NCBI GenBank assembly: GCA_002840755.1
Contig: PHBZ01000011.1
Coordinates: forward strand, 56,728 to 120,727
Direction of reading: 5' to 3'
From: Chloroflexi bacterium HGW-Chloroflexi-10
Lineage (GTDB): Bacteria; Chloroflexota; Anaerolineae; Anaerolineales; Anaerolineaceae
DNA: 64,000 bases
The notes under the pieces are model-generated. The model was not told the DNA's origin. It did no database searches and worked only from the letters and a program-made list of their open reading frames with translations. Positions 16,991 through 25,408 of the stretch are shown here, one piece after another (the stretch's first letter is position 1; each line of letters opens with the position of its first letter). Position numbers and translations under genes: made by a program.

Positions 16991-17772
16991 ACCATCGCGG
17001 CGGTTGGGCTCTCATTAAAAGCACCTGGTTTTCCTGGATGCAATATCGCAGCTTTTTCTTTGTACTGGCTTTCGGATGGATGGTGCCGCCCCTGGTAGCC
17101 ATGTTGGTGTGGCTGGCGGCTGCCGGGGATGGCAGCCTGGGCGGGATGAATCGCGCTGAATTTGTGGCGTATTACCTCATATTAATGCTGGTGAACCAGT
17201 TTACCTATGCTCAAACCAACTGGACAGTGGGAGATGTGATTCGGGAAGGCGGCTTGAACCATTGGTTGATCCGGCCGATTTCACCGCTCTATCAGATCCT
17301 TTCCAGCGAAATTGCCGGAAAGATAGTTTATCTTGTCTTTACTATTCCGGTGGCTCTGCTTCTGGCGCTGTTATTGCGTCCGCAAATGCAGACCAGCCTT
17401 TCAGGTGGAATTTATTTTGTAGCGGCGCTGATTTTTGCCTGGGCGCTGCGTTTTCTGTGGGGTTTGTGGCTGGCTTTGCTGGCATTCTGGATCACTCGGG
17501 CTGATTCGTTACTGGCCTTACAAGATTCCCTGGTGTTTATTCTTTCAGGGATGATCGCACCAGTAGCTCTGCTGCCTGATTTTCTGCAGGCGGTGGCTAA
17601 AATTCTGCCTTTTTATTATATGGTTGGTTTCCCGGTAGAAGTATTAACACTCTCCGGTCGGAAAGCGGCCCTGGGACTATTAATCCAGGTTGCCTGGTTG
17701 CTGGCAGCCGCGGTATTGACGCTTGTGATGTGGCGCAAGGGTTTGCGCCGGTATAGCGCGATTGGAGGTTAA
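16987..17772 (+). CDS. ABC-2 type exporter permease 1
   Basis: 261-aa membrane protein with about six hydrophobic helices (for example FFFVLAFGWMVPPLVAMLVW near residue 18). An amphipathic stretch with TVGDVIREGGLNHWLIRPISPL corresponds to the coupling region typical of this permease class. It overlaps the ATPase by four bases, has GGAGG eight bases upstream of its ATG, and is immediately followed by a second permease. Two different permeases with one ATPase suggest a heterodimeric channel. Confidence 0.85.
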   Translation: MNHRGGWALIKSTWFSWMQYRSFFFVLAFGWMVPPLVAMLVWLAAAGDGSLGGMNRAEFVAYYLILMLVNQFTYAQTNWTVGDVIREGGLNHWLIRPISPLYQILSSEIAGKIVYLVFTIPVALLLALLLRPQMQTSLSGGIYFVAALIFAWALRFLWGLWLALLAFWITRADSLLALQDSLVFILSGMIAPVALLPDFLQAVAKILPFYYMVGFPVEVLTLSGRKAALGLLIQVAWLLAAAVLTLVMWRKGLRRYSAIGG

Positions 17773-18564
17773 ATGTACCCATTGAGATTAATCCGCAGCT
17801 TCATGCATGCCTCATTGCAGCAAGATCTGGCTTATCGTGCTAATTTTTGGGTAACTCTGCTGCATGCTTTGTTAAATTTACTAGTGGCTGTTGCCGCTCT
17901 GCTGATTTTGTTTGGACAGATTGAAGAAATTAACGGTTGGGATTTTAGTGCCACGCTGGCCCTGATGGGGGTGTATTTGCTGGTGAGTGCTTTACGTGGT
18001 TTGTTTATTGGCCCAAGTCTGGAAGCACTGGTGGGGTTGGGTCAGGAGGTGTGGAGCGGAAATTTTGACTTTACCCTGCTACGTCCGGTGAATACCCAGT
18101 TTCTGGTTACTTTCCGTATTTGGCGTTTCTTTGCCCTGTTTGATCTGTTGTTAGGTATCGGTGTCCTGAGCTATGCAGTTGGGCAAAGCCCAACTGCAGT
18201 AGGGATTGGGCAATGGCTGCTGTTTCTGGCGTCAACCCTGGCTGGTTTGCTAACCCTGTATGCCCTGCTGCTGGCTTTTTCGGCGCTGGTTTTTTGGAGT
18301 CCCGGGTTTTTGTTTACCTGGGTTTTTGATGCAATCTTTCAACTGGCGCGTTATCCAGTAGGCATTTATCCGCCTGCGTTACGCATTTTTCTTACCTGGG
18401 TTATCCCGGTCGGGGTCATTACTACCATTCCAGCACAGGCGCTCAGTGGTCAGGTGGGCGGTAAGCCGGTTTTTGGATCCCTGACGGTTTCTCTGGTTTT
18501 GTTCGTTCTGGCTTCGTGGCTTTTTCAAGTGGGCATTCGTCGCTATCACAGTGCGTCGAGTTGA
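17773..18564 (+). CDS. ABC-2 type exporter permease 2
   Basis: 263-aa integral membrane protein with about six helices. It starts directly after the stop of permease 1 (TAA then ATG), so translation is coupled. The segment VWSGNFDFTLLRPVNTQFLVTFR is the counterpart of the RPISPL region in permease 1 and matches the DUF990-type ABC-2 permease family as I recall it. It likely forms the exporter channel with the previous protein. A convergent terminator follows. Confidence 0.85.
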   Translation: MYPLRLIRSFMHASLQQDLAYRANFWVTLLHALLNLLVAVAALLILFGQIEEINGWDFSATLALMGVYLLVSALRGLFIGPSLEALVGLGQEVWSGNFDFTLLRPVNTQFLVTFRIWRFFALFDLLLGIGVLSYAVGQSPTAVGIGQWLLFLASTLAGLLTLYALLLAFSALVFWSPGFLFTWVFDAIFQLARYPVGIYPPALRIFLTWVIPVGVITTIPAQALSGQVGGKPVFGSLTVSLVLFVLASWLFQVGIRRYHSASS

Positions 18565-18572
18565 TGCAAGAT

Positions 18573-18634
18573 AGGGAGACAGGAATCCGTGTCATTAAAC
18601 CTGATTCCTGCCTCCCTGTTTCTTATTTTTCTGT
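18573..18634. terminator. Terminator after the ABC-2 operon
   Basis: Arms 18573-18587 and 18603-18617 form a 15-bp stem with one mismatch, followed by GTTTCTTATTTTTCT. It lies in the 71-base gap between convergent genes and may serve both strands. Confidence 0.65.
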
Positions 18635-18635
18635 C

Positions 18636-19706
18636 TTAAGGCTGCCAGCCGGCAATTTGAGCCAGCATCACCCAGATGGCCTTGGCAATTCGGATTTTTC
18701 CATCCGAGACACTTCCAAGATGGCCGCCATCGGTTTCTGTGGTGTAATGTTCGCAGATCACTTCGTAACCCTGCGCGTTGCGGCAGGCAGAACCATCCGG
18801 AGAATGACTTTCAATATCAGCCACGTCCAGCAGAACTTTACGATTGGTTGCTGTCCAATTGCGCATCTGATCATTGAAAGATTGTGCATCGGCAGTACCT
18901 ACACTAAGAGCCAAAGATGTAGTCCAATAGACAAAAGTTTTGTTGGGGTAGCGAGTCTCAAGAGCCATTAGGTCGTATATATTCGTGCCGTTGTAATTGG
19001 GGTCAAAATAGACATTGTCGATGGTGGACCCGGCGGCGACATGCAGGTAATTGTGCTGGAAGGTAAAGATATCGCGGTTGGCATAGGTTGGGTACAGGTT
19101 AATGAAGGCGTTTAAGTCTTCTTCCCAGGTGCCCATGCCGGTGATAAACTCGATGTTGGAGCGGCTGCTGCCCCCCGGAAAGAGAATTGATTCCGGAATT
19201 TGATTATCGTTAGTTGTAAAGGTTTTCCAATTGGTGAGTGATTCATCAATATAGGAACGCCGGCAGTTCGCAGCACTGGAGGCCCAGGTGCTGGATGCCA
19301 GGCAGGTAAGCCCGTCGTTAATATTAACCCCGACAGAGCGATCCATGAAGACAAAGCGGATGTTCTCTGCGGCTTGCATGTATTGTGAAGGAATACGGTC
19401 GTATAGATCTACTGAGTGACGGTTAATTACAATACTTCCTGATGGCGGTACCAATGTGACTGAAGAGGTAGGAAAAGGAGACACTGTGCTGGATGGAGCA
19501 GTAGTAGGTGTGTTGGTATTTGTAGGTGTTGGTGCGGGTGTCTCAGTGACCTGATTTTTGATTAGCAGCGGTAAAAATACCTGTTGGGTTATTTGCTGCA
19601 GGTGTCTGATTGGATTTACTCCAGCCGCCTGTGCACTTAATGTCACGATGCCCACAATGAGCAGGATGGCGATTAGTAATCCCATAAGCGGTCGTTTCAA
19701 ATGCAT
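18636..19706 (-). CDS. Secreted SGNH/GDSL-like protein (paralogue A)
   Basis: 356-aa exported protein. It has a signal peptide (residues 1-28), then VFLPLLIKN (43-51), a Thr/Pro-rich linker (about 55-85) and a globular domain. The domain has a MDRSVGVNINDGLTCL segment matching the Ser-containing block of one SGNH hydrolase type, a DVADIESHSPDGSAC segment, and GGHLG near the C terminus that may supply the catalytic His, ending IAGWQP. The paralogue at 19906 has HASVG where this has DRSVG, so activity may differ. Enzymatic function is inferred from motif resemblance. The proteins lie head to tail with about 200 bases between them. Confidence 0.65.
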   Translation of the reverse strand: MHLKRPLMGLLIAILLIVGIVTLSAQAAGVNPIRHLQQITQQVFLPLLIKNQVTETPAPTPTNTNTPTTAPSSTVSPFPTSSVTLVPPSGSIVINRHSVDLYDRIPSQYMQAAENIRFVFMDRSVGVNINDGLTCLASSTWASSAANCRRSYIDESLTNWKTFTTNDNQIPESILFPGGSSRSNIEFITGMGTWEEDLNAFINLYPTYANRDIFTFQHNYLHVAAGSTIDNVYFDPNYNGTNIYDLMALETRYPNKTFVYWTTSLALSVGTADAQSFNDQMRNWTATNRKVLLDVADIESHSPDGSACRNAQGYEVICEHYTTETDGGHLGSVSDGKIRIAKAIWVMLAQIAGWQP

Positions 19707-19846
19707 TCTTTTCTCCTTTGGTTATTGTTGACTGATAAAGTTGACATTTGTGTATCATACTGAAAGTTGTGTCCAGAAGAAGCTGACTTACAAAATTGTT
19801 ATCTCAACCGGTTTGGGTGAGGCCAGCAGACTAACCATCAGCTAAC

Positions 19847-19875
19847 AAAAAAATTGGAGAACGAAAGTTCTCCAA
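19847..19875 (-). terminator. Intrinsic terminator of SGNH-like paralogue B
   Basis: A perfect 9-bp stem (19854-19862 with 19867-19875) with a 4-nt loop; on the minus strand it is followed by seven T residues (19853-19847). This is a textbook terminator for the gene ending at 19906. Confidence 0.85.
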
Positions 19876-19905
19876 TGAGATGATATTTCATGGTTTGATT
19901 GAATT

Positions 19906-20883
19906 TCAGGGCTGCCAGCCAGCCAAACGGGCCATCATTACCCAATAGGCTTTCGCCATAATTTGTTTCCCCAGTGTATTTAAATGCCCCCCATTGATCT
20001 CTTCGGTATATTCATCACACAGTGCAGGTTGGTTATTGCCCTGGTTATCGACACACAGGGTGCCGTTTGGGCGATGGCTTTGGATGTCGGCAATATCCAT
20101 CAGGGGTATCTCGTTGGTAATGGCATATGTGCGCATCTGGTTATTAAAACTGGTTGAATCAACTGTGCCAATAGCACGCGCCAACCCCATGGTCCACAAA
20201 ACGACGAGCTTGTTGGGGTGACGTGTCTGCAACACTTCCAGGTCTTCAATACCGGGGTAGCTATCGTTGGCGTTACGGGTAAAAAATACGTTATCGATTG
20301 CGGATCCGGTGTAAGCATCCACGTAGCCGAACTTAAAAGCGACCACCTGATAGGAGCTTCCGGATCCTAAACCATCAACGCGGGATACGAAAAAGTTTAC
20401 TTTATCCCACCAACCAGGGTTCTGGGATGGCGGCGGAGCATGAAATTCAAAATCCCAATTAGAGCGGTCATATTTTGAGTCATAAAGGTCCTGGCCTGGC
20501 AATAAACCGGTGGTGCAGACATTTGGCCGGGGTAGGGTGGTGTTCATTAAACAATCCAAACCTATATCGATATTATCGCCTACCGAGGCATGCCGAAAGA
20601 GCGAGTGTAGTTGGCTGGCTGCTGTGATATAGGAATCCGGAATGCGGTCAAACTGAGTAATGGCAGTATGATTGATGACAATTCCTGCAGCAACAGGTGT
20701 GGGAGCAGATGTAGGTGTTGGAACAGGTGTGGGGACCGCTTTTAAGACAACGGGTAAAAAAATTTCATTTGTATCCGTCTGAAGCAGCGGGTAGGCCGTG
20801 ACAGTTTGAGTTTTTACAAGGTTGAAGACAAAACCCCAAACAATGAAAATGCTGAACAATGCCAGCGGCAATTTTGGTCGCAT
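19906..20883 (-). CDS. Secreted SGNH/GDSL-like protein (paralogue B)
   Basis: 325-aa exported protein, homologous along its length to the gene at 18636. It has an N-terminal hydrophobic signal (about 6-22), IFLPVVLKA (41-49), a short Thr/Pro linker (about 50-65) and a C-terminal domain. That domain carries FRHASVGDNIDIGLDCL, LMDIADIQSHRPNGTLC and GGHLNTLGKQIMAKAYW, ending LAGWQP. HxSVG and GGHL match my recollection of bacterial SGNH hydrolases that use a His-x-Ser-Val-Gly block. It is probably released or surface-bound and could act on carbohydrate esters, though the substrate is unknown. It has its own terminator, so the paralogues are separate units from a tandem duplication. Confidence 0.68.
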   Translation of the reverse strand: MRPKLPLALFSIFIVWGFVFNLVKTQTVTAYPLLQTDTNEIFLPVVLKAVPTPVPTPTSAPTPVAAGIVINHTAITQFDRIPDSYITAASQLHSLFRHASVGDNIDIGLDCLMNTTLPRPNVCTTGLLPGQDLYDSKYDRSNWDFEFHAPPPSQNPGWWDKVNFFVSRVDGLGSGSSYQVVAFKFGYVDAYTGSAIDNVFFTRNANDSYPGIEDLEVLQTRHPNKLVVLWTMGLARAIGTVDSTSFNNQMRTYAITNEIPLMDIADIQSHRPNGTLCVDNQGNNQPALCDEYTEEINGGHLNTLGKQIMAKAYWVMMARLAGWQP

Positions 20884-20925
20884 CCGTTTTCTCCTGCAAA
20901 ATAGTAACTAATAAGATATACATTG

Positions 20926-20938
20926 CTGTATTATACAG
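20926..20938 (-). promoter_or_regulatory. Palindrome over a -10-like box upstream of paralogue B
   Basis: CTGTAT-T-ATACAG is a perfect 13-nt palindrome. On the minus strand it contains TATAAT about 45 bases before the start codon. It could be a -10 box overlapped by an operator; no clear -35 is seen. Confidence 0.25.
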
Positions 20939-21002
20939 TAAAAAGAACAGGAATGCTTTTTATAACTCACTATAAAAAAAAGTTTCGTGGGAGAAGCAGA
21001 GT

Positions 21003-21416
21003 TTATTTCGTTTGCTGTAAGAATTCAGTCAGTGGGAGGAAATCTTTCAATTCTTTTCTGAAAAACCAGACAATTGCCCCGATGACAATAGTTGCAAGAG
21101 GAATGAACAGGATAAAAGGCAGGTTATAAGCGCTTTTTTGGAGCTGGAACGTGGCCATTTGCAGCATCCAGTGCAGCCAGGGCCGGGCTTGTTCGGGTAA
21201 TAGAAGTGGCAACAGGAAGGTTACACCGAGAGTCATGGCGACACCCAGACTGAGAAAAAGATCCAGCCAGGAAAATACCTGGAAACGCGGCAGCGACTCC
21301 AATTGGATTTGCAGCATTACCCGCCTTGTAAAATCGGATGGTACAGGAGACTGCGGCTCATTGCGCAGGGTATCTTCTATTATAAAATCCCAATCGGTTG
21401 AATTCATCCAATCCAT
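21003..21416 (-). CDS. Putative membrane anti-sigma factor
   Basis: 137-aa protein with a short cytoplasmic N terminus (about 1-45, including PVPSDFTRRVMLQI) and two membrane helices (about 48-70 and 98-118). It overlaps the 3' end of the sigma-factor gene by 13 bases, the usual arrangement for an ECF sigma and its membrane anti-sigma. No zinc-binding HxxxCxxC motif of ZAS domains is visible, so assignment rests on position and topology. It could release the sigma factor after envelope stress. Confidence 0.65.
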   Translation of the reverse strand: MDWMNSTDWDFIIEDTLRNEPQSPVPSDFTRRVMLQIQLESLPRFQVFSWLDLFLSLGVAMTLGVTFLLPLLLPEQARPWLHWMLQMATFQLQKSAYNLPFILFIPLATIVIGAIVWFFRKELKDFLPLTEFLQQTK

Positions 21417-21976
21417 TCTACCACCTCCTGGTGCGCCATCAAAGCCGTTTTTAATTGAGCTTTAGCGCGAAAAATGGTCGTTTTTACCGTACCCATGGGT
21501 AAGCCAGTAATAGTGGCTATTTCCTGATAAGAAAGATTTTGCTGAAAACGCATCAGCAGTACCAAACGGTAACTTTCCGGTAAGTGCTGTAATTGCTGGC
21601 GCAGAAAATTGCGCAGTTCATGTTGATCGATTGCTTGTTCAAGATGGGCGTCTTCCGGAATATCCACTTCGTTTTCATCAATGGAAATGGCAGCCAGGTC
21701 GTGTTTTATGCGCGGGTAGCGGTCGTAGACCAGGTTCATTACAATGCGGTACAACCAGGTGCGAAAACTGGATTCAGCGCGGAAGGTTGGTAGATATCGC
21801 CAGGCGCGAATAAAAGCTTCCTGAGCCAGGTCTTCGGCTTCTTCCTGGTGATTGGTAGCGCGCAAGGCCAAGTTAAACACAAATTGTTGGTGCACCTGAA
21901 CCAATTCTGCAAACGCGTGCGTATCACCAGCACCCGCGCGCCGTATCCAATGTGCTTCATTGTCTGTTATCAACAT
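21404..21976 (-). CDS. ECF RNA polymerase sigma factor
   Basis: 190-aa sigma-70 family protein with only regions 2 and 4. Region 2 (about 12-85) includes EEAEDLAQEAFIRAWR and SFRTWLYRIVMNLVYD. Region 4 (about 130-180) has LPESYRLVLLMRFQQNLSYQEIA and LPMGTVKTTIFRAK, the helix-turn-helix for the -35 box. It is the first gene of a two-gene unit with the membrane protein that overlaps its end. The divergent DUF4097 gene starts about 190 bases away and is a plausible target. Confidence 0.93.
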   Translation of the reverse strand: MLITDNEAHWIRRAGAGDTHAFAELVQVHQQFVFNLALRATNHQEEAEDLAQEAFIRAWRYLPTFRAESSFRTWLYRIVMNLVYDRYPRIKHDLAAISIDENEVDIPEDAHLEQAIDQHELRNFLRQQLQHLPESYRLVLLMRFQQNLSYQEIATITGLPMGTVKTTIFRAKAQLKTALMAHQEVVEWIG

Positions 21977-22169
21977 GTTGTACCTGATTCATTAGACTGT
22001 GGGGTCTTTCATTTTGTTTCATAGGAAGTGTGAAGTTTTTGAATTCCTTATAACAGCATACCCATTATGCCGGATTTTGAAACATTTTGCCCTGTCCATC
22101 TGTCCAAGTTATTAACCTGATAGTACAGTAAAAAAACTCGGTGAAATGTGGTGAATTTTGGAGGAAAGT

Positions 22170-23507
22170 ATGAGAAATAAAGGATTATGGATCGTTGTTT
22201 TAGTGATTGCAATGATCGGAGTATGTGTGATGTGCGCGGTTGTAAGCTTCTTCAGTTTTACAACTTCCTCAACTGTCAATTTGGGTACAGTTGGCAATGT
22301 GCTGAATGACCGCATCTTTCAGAATGATAGCTATATAGCTGAAGCGGATGAAACCATGCAGATTTTGGTTGCTGAGGATGCCATTACCCTGGTGGTCGAG
22401 AATACAAATGGTGATGTGGACATCCGTGGAGTAGACATGGACCAGGTAAACCTGAAGGCGCATATCACTGCCTGGGGCTCTTCAGAAACCAATGCTGAGG
22501 AAAACCTGGAAAGAATAGATTATGAAGTCATTGAAACTTCGGAAAAGATCACCATTCGAGTGAATAACCCAACGAATGAAAATATCGGGTTTGGCAAGGT
22601 GGACCTGTATTTGGAAGTTCCGCTGGATACCAGGCTGGAAGTGACAGGCAGCAGTGGCAGATTGTATGCAGCCCAAATTCAAGGAAGTGTGGATCTTGAC
22701 AATGATTTCGGTAATATTGAATTAAATGATATACAGGGCGGGCCGGTTATTGTTACCACTGAAAACGGCTATATCGAGATGAACAATGTCCTGATTAGCG
22801 GCAATAACCTGACGGTTACTTCGGAGTTTGGCGATTTAAAATTGGTACAGGTCTCCGCAGAAGAGTTAACCGCGACCACCAGAAATGGAATGTTGGGATT
22901 AGAAGAAATTAACATAAGTGGTCCGACAAAATTAGCCAGCGATTTTGGTGAGATCACCGTTGAAGGGGGTAAGACCGCCAGTTTGGAGATCCTGTCCCAA
23001 AATGGCAGCATTATTTTGAAAGAGCTGAATATGCCGGGCGAGCTGATTGCCCATACGGATTTTGGTAATCTCAAGCTTAAAGAAGTGTTTGCCAGTAACT
23101 ATGACCTGGAATCCAAGAACGGCATGTTGGAATTAGACGGCGCAAATCAGGCGCAGATCAAAGCAGTCACCGATTTTGGTGATATTACTATCACTAATGT
23201 GAAATCCGGCGTGATCAACCTGGAAACCAAAAATGGTGTTGTAACCTTCCGCGGCAGTCTGGCTGATGAAGAACACATGGTGCGCTCTGATTTTGGTAAT
23301 ATCACTCTCCGTTTTCCTTCCAACCAATCCTTAAATCTAGATTTAAATACTGGTTTTGGGATGATAAAATCAGAGTTTGACTTTACAGTCAGTGGTACAG
23401 TACAGGAGAAACACTGGGTAGGTAAAATCAACGCAGGCGGCGGCTTATTGACTGTGGAAACAGAAAATGGCAGCATCACCCTGGAAAAAAGCGTTGCGGA
23501 GGAATAG
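22170..23507 (+). CDS. DUF4097-family beta-repeat membrane protein
   Basis: 445-aa protein with an N-terminal membrane helix (about 4-28) followed by a long beta-repeat domain. Repeats of about 20 residues alternate between an (D/E)FG turn (FGNIEL, FGDLKL, FGEITV, FGNLKL, FGDITI, FGNITL) and an NG turn (NGYIEM, NGMLGL, NGSIIL, NGMLEL, NGVVTF, NGSITL). This suits a beta-solenoid of the putative-adhesin DUF4097 type. GGAGG five bases before the ATG at 22170 decides the start. It is probably exposed outside the membrane. The divergent ECF sigma/anti-sigma pair suggests stress-dependent control. The next gene follows after three bases. Confidence 0.8.
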   Translation: MRNKGLWIVVLVIAMIGVCVMCAVVSFFSFTTSSTVNLGTVGNVLNDRIFQNDSYIAEADETMQILVAEDAITLVVENTNGDVDIRGVDMDQVNLKAHITAWGSSETNAEENLERIDYEVIETSEKITIRVNNPTNENIGFGKVDLYLEVPLDTRLEVTGSSGRLYAAQIQGSVDLDNDFGNIELNDIQGGPVIVTTENGYIEMNNVLISGNNLTVTSEFGDLKLVQVSAEELTATTRNGMLGLEEINISGPTKLASDFGEITVEGGKTASLEILSQNGSIILKELNMPGELIAHTDFGNLKLKEVFASNYDLESKNGMLELDGANQAQIKAVTDFGDITITNVKSGVINLETKNGVVTFRGSLADEEHMVRSDFGNITLRFPSNQSLNLDLNTGFGMIKSEFDFTVSGTVQEKHWVGKINAGGGLLTVETENGSITLEKSVAEE

Positions 23508-23510
23508 ACT

Positions 23511-23999
23511 ATGTCAAGTATGATTTTACTGCTTGCCTGTGCAGGGATCTTTGTTTTTTTTATTTTGTTGTTTGGATTTCTTTTATTGATGCGCTACATT
23601 AATTATAAAGAAAATGTAAAGATGGCCGACGGCGGCATCGTCCAACTGCAAAAACCAAAGCGGAACCGCTGGTTGTTGGTTGTTGGTTGGATTGGCAGCG
23701 TTCTGGGCGTGCTGTTGAGCGCAGTGATCTGGGTGGTTGGGATCAAAACCATCAACGAAGCTGGTTTATATCCGCTCGCATTAGGCCCCTGGATGTTGAT
23801 TGGGCTGGCTCCGCTTTTCTTTGGATTGTGTATGCTGTTGATCTATGTCATTTTAGCACCGGCGCAGCAGAAGGCAGCGGTTTCACAGCCGCCAGTTGGT
23901 GAGCCCTGGGCTAATGTATCCCAGGTATCGCCGCAAGAACCCGTTGTGGATATAGACAAAGTATTGCCAGCGGACCCTGCGGAAGAACCGCTCAAATAG
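23511..23999 (+). CDS. Small membrane protein linked to the DUF4097 gene
   Basis: 162-aa protein with three predicted membrane helices (about 3-27, 53-76 and 92-114), a basic loop (QKPKRNRW) between the first two, and a Pro/acidic cytoplasmic or external tail (about 120-162). No family is recognised. The three-base spacing from the DUF4097 gene and the terminator just after it show a two-gene operon, so the two likely act together at the membrane. Confidence 0.7.
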   Translation: MSSMILLLACAGIFVFFILLFGFLLLMRYINYKENVKMADGGIVQLQKPKRNRWLLVVGWIGSVLGVLLSAVIWVVGIKTINEAGLYPLALGPWMLIGLAPLFFGLCMLLIYVILAPAQQKAAVSQPPVGEPWANVSQVSPQEPVVDIDKVLPADPAEEPLK

Positions 24000-24021
24000 G
24001 ATTATCTCAATTCCCCTGATA

Positions 24022-24050
24022 ACACGCCGTATTTGCGGCGTGTTTTTTTT
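24022..24050 (+). terminator. Strong intrinsic terminator
   Basis: An 8-bp GC-rich stem (24022-24029 with 24036-24043), 6-nt loop, then eight T residues. It ends the DUF4097 operon. Confidence 0.92.
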
Positions 24051-24146
24051 GTGCGGTCAGAAAAAACTTTATAACAGTTTCAGGTGGGTGAACTGGAAAT
24101 TTTCTATTAAAATGGATATTGTTCTGATAAATGGTTGGAGGCATTG

Positions 24147-25388
24147 ATGAATATTCTTTTCCCTACCCTGGGCAGCAGCGGCGATGTTTATCCGCTGATC
24201 CCGATTGCAAAGACTCTCCGGCAGCGGGGACACGGTGTGACGATTATTGCCAATGATATTTTTCGATCTTTGGTGGAAGCAGCGGAACTGGATTTTATTG
24301 CACTGGGCGATTCAGCGGATTATCAGAACCTGACAGAAAACCCTGATTTGTGGCACCCTACGCGGGGCTTCAACATTGTGGCAAAATATGGCTTTTTGCC
24401 ACACTTGCGGCCGCTATATGAAATTATCCGTCAATTTTCTCCGCATGATACGGTAATTGTTTCGGCGGCTTTATTGATGGGCGCTCACCTGGCACATGAG
24501 AAGCACGGTTATCCTTTTGCGGTATTACAATTACAACCCAGCCTGATCCGTTCTGTGACGGCTCCACCCGTATTGGGGAATACAGCGCTGCCTGGCTGGA
24601 TGCCGCAGTCGTGGATCAGAGCCTATTACCGTATGTTGGATCGCTGGGTGATTGACCCGGCATTGATGCCGGGTTTGAACCAGTTTCGAGCTGAATTGGG
24701 TCTGCCTGCGACGAGTCGGGTTTTTGAGCGCGGGATATTTTCACCGCAGTTGAACCTTTGCCTGGTGCCAGAGTGGTTTGCGCCGCCCCAGCCGGACTGG
24801 CCGCAGCATACGCGCTGCACCGGGTTTGTGGCATACCAACCTGTTGACGATGCGCTGCCGGAAGCGGTGGAGACTTTTTTGAAAACCGGAACCGCACCGT
24901 TGGTCTTTACTGCAGGAACAGCCATGCTGCACGGGCGGGCTTTTTTTGAGAGTGCTGTGCAGGCCAGTATACTGTTAAAGCGACGCGCCATTCTGTTAAC
25001 CCGTCAGGCCGGGCAGGTGCCGTCTGATTTACCCGATGGAATATTGCACCAGGCGTACCTGCCTTTAAATCGGTTGCTGCCCCGGGCAGGTGCTTTTGTT
25101 TTTCACGGCGGGATTGGTTCGATGGCGCAGGCGTTTGCCGCCGGCGTGCCGCAATTGGTGATGCCAATGAGCCAGGACCAGCCCGATAATGCCGCGCGTA
25201 TCCAACGCCTGGGTGTGGGTGATGTGTTGCAGCCTACTCAATTTAGCCCGGAGAAGGTTTCTATAAAGTTGGATCATATATTGAGGGATGAGCGCATTCG
25301 GCATAACTGCCATGCGTACAGGGCGTTGGTGGATTTTGAGTCTGCATTGAATAATACCTGTGATGCAATTGAATCACTGGCGAAATAA
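24147..25388 (+). CDS. UDP-glycosyltransferase-like enzyme (GT1 type)
   Basis: 413-aa cytoplasmic glycosyltransferase with a GT-B fold. The N-terminal acceptor domain begins MNILFPTLGSSGDVYPLIPIAKTLRQRGH. The C-terminal donor domain has VFHGGIGSMAQAFAAGVPQLVMPMSQDQPDNAAR, the signature of family-1 enzymes that glycosylate sterols, macrolides or lipids. GGAG seven bases before the ATG at 24147 sets the start; an in-frame TTG at 24135 is less likely. It stands alone, convergent with the EamA permease. The acceptor is unknown. Confidence 0.88.
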   Translation: MNILFPTLGSSGDVYPLIPIAKTLRQRGHGVTIIANDIFRSLVEAAELDFIALGDSADYQNLTENPDLWHPTRGFNIVAKYGFLPHLRPLYEIIRQFSPHDTVIVSAALLMGAHLAHEKHGYPFAVLQLQPSLIRSVTAPPVLGNTALPGWMPQSWIRAYYRMLDRWVIDPALMPGLNQFRAELGLPATSRVFERGIFSPQLNLCLVPEWFAPPQPDWPQHTRCTGFVAYQPVDDALPEAVETFLKTGTAPLVFTAGTAMLHGRAFFESAVQASILLKRRAILLTRQAGQVPSDLPDGILHQAYLPLNRLLPRAGAFVFHGGIGSMAQAFAAGVPQLVMPMSQDQPDNAARIQRLGVGDVLQPTQFSPEKVSIKLDHILRDERIRHNCHAYRALVDFESALNNTCDAIESLAK

Positions 25389-25408
25389 TCGGATTGAAAA
25401 AAACTGTT

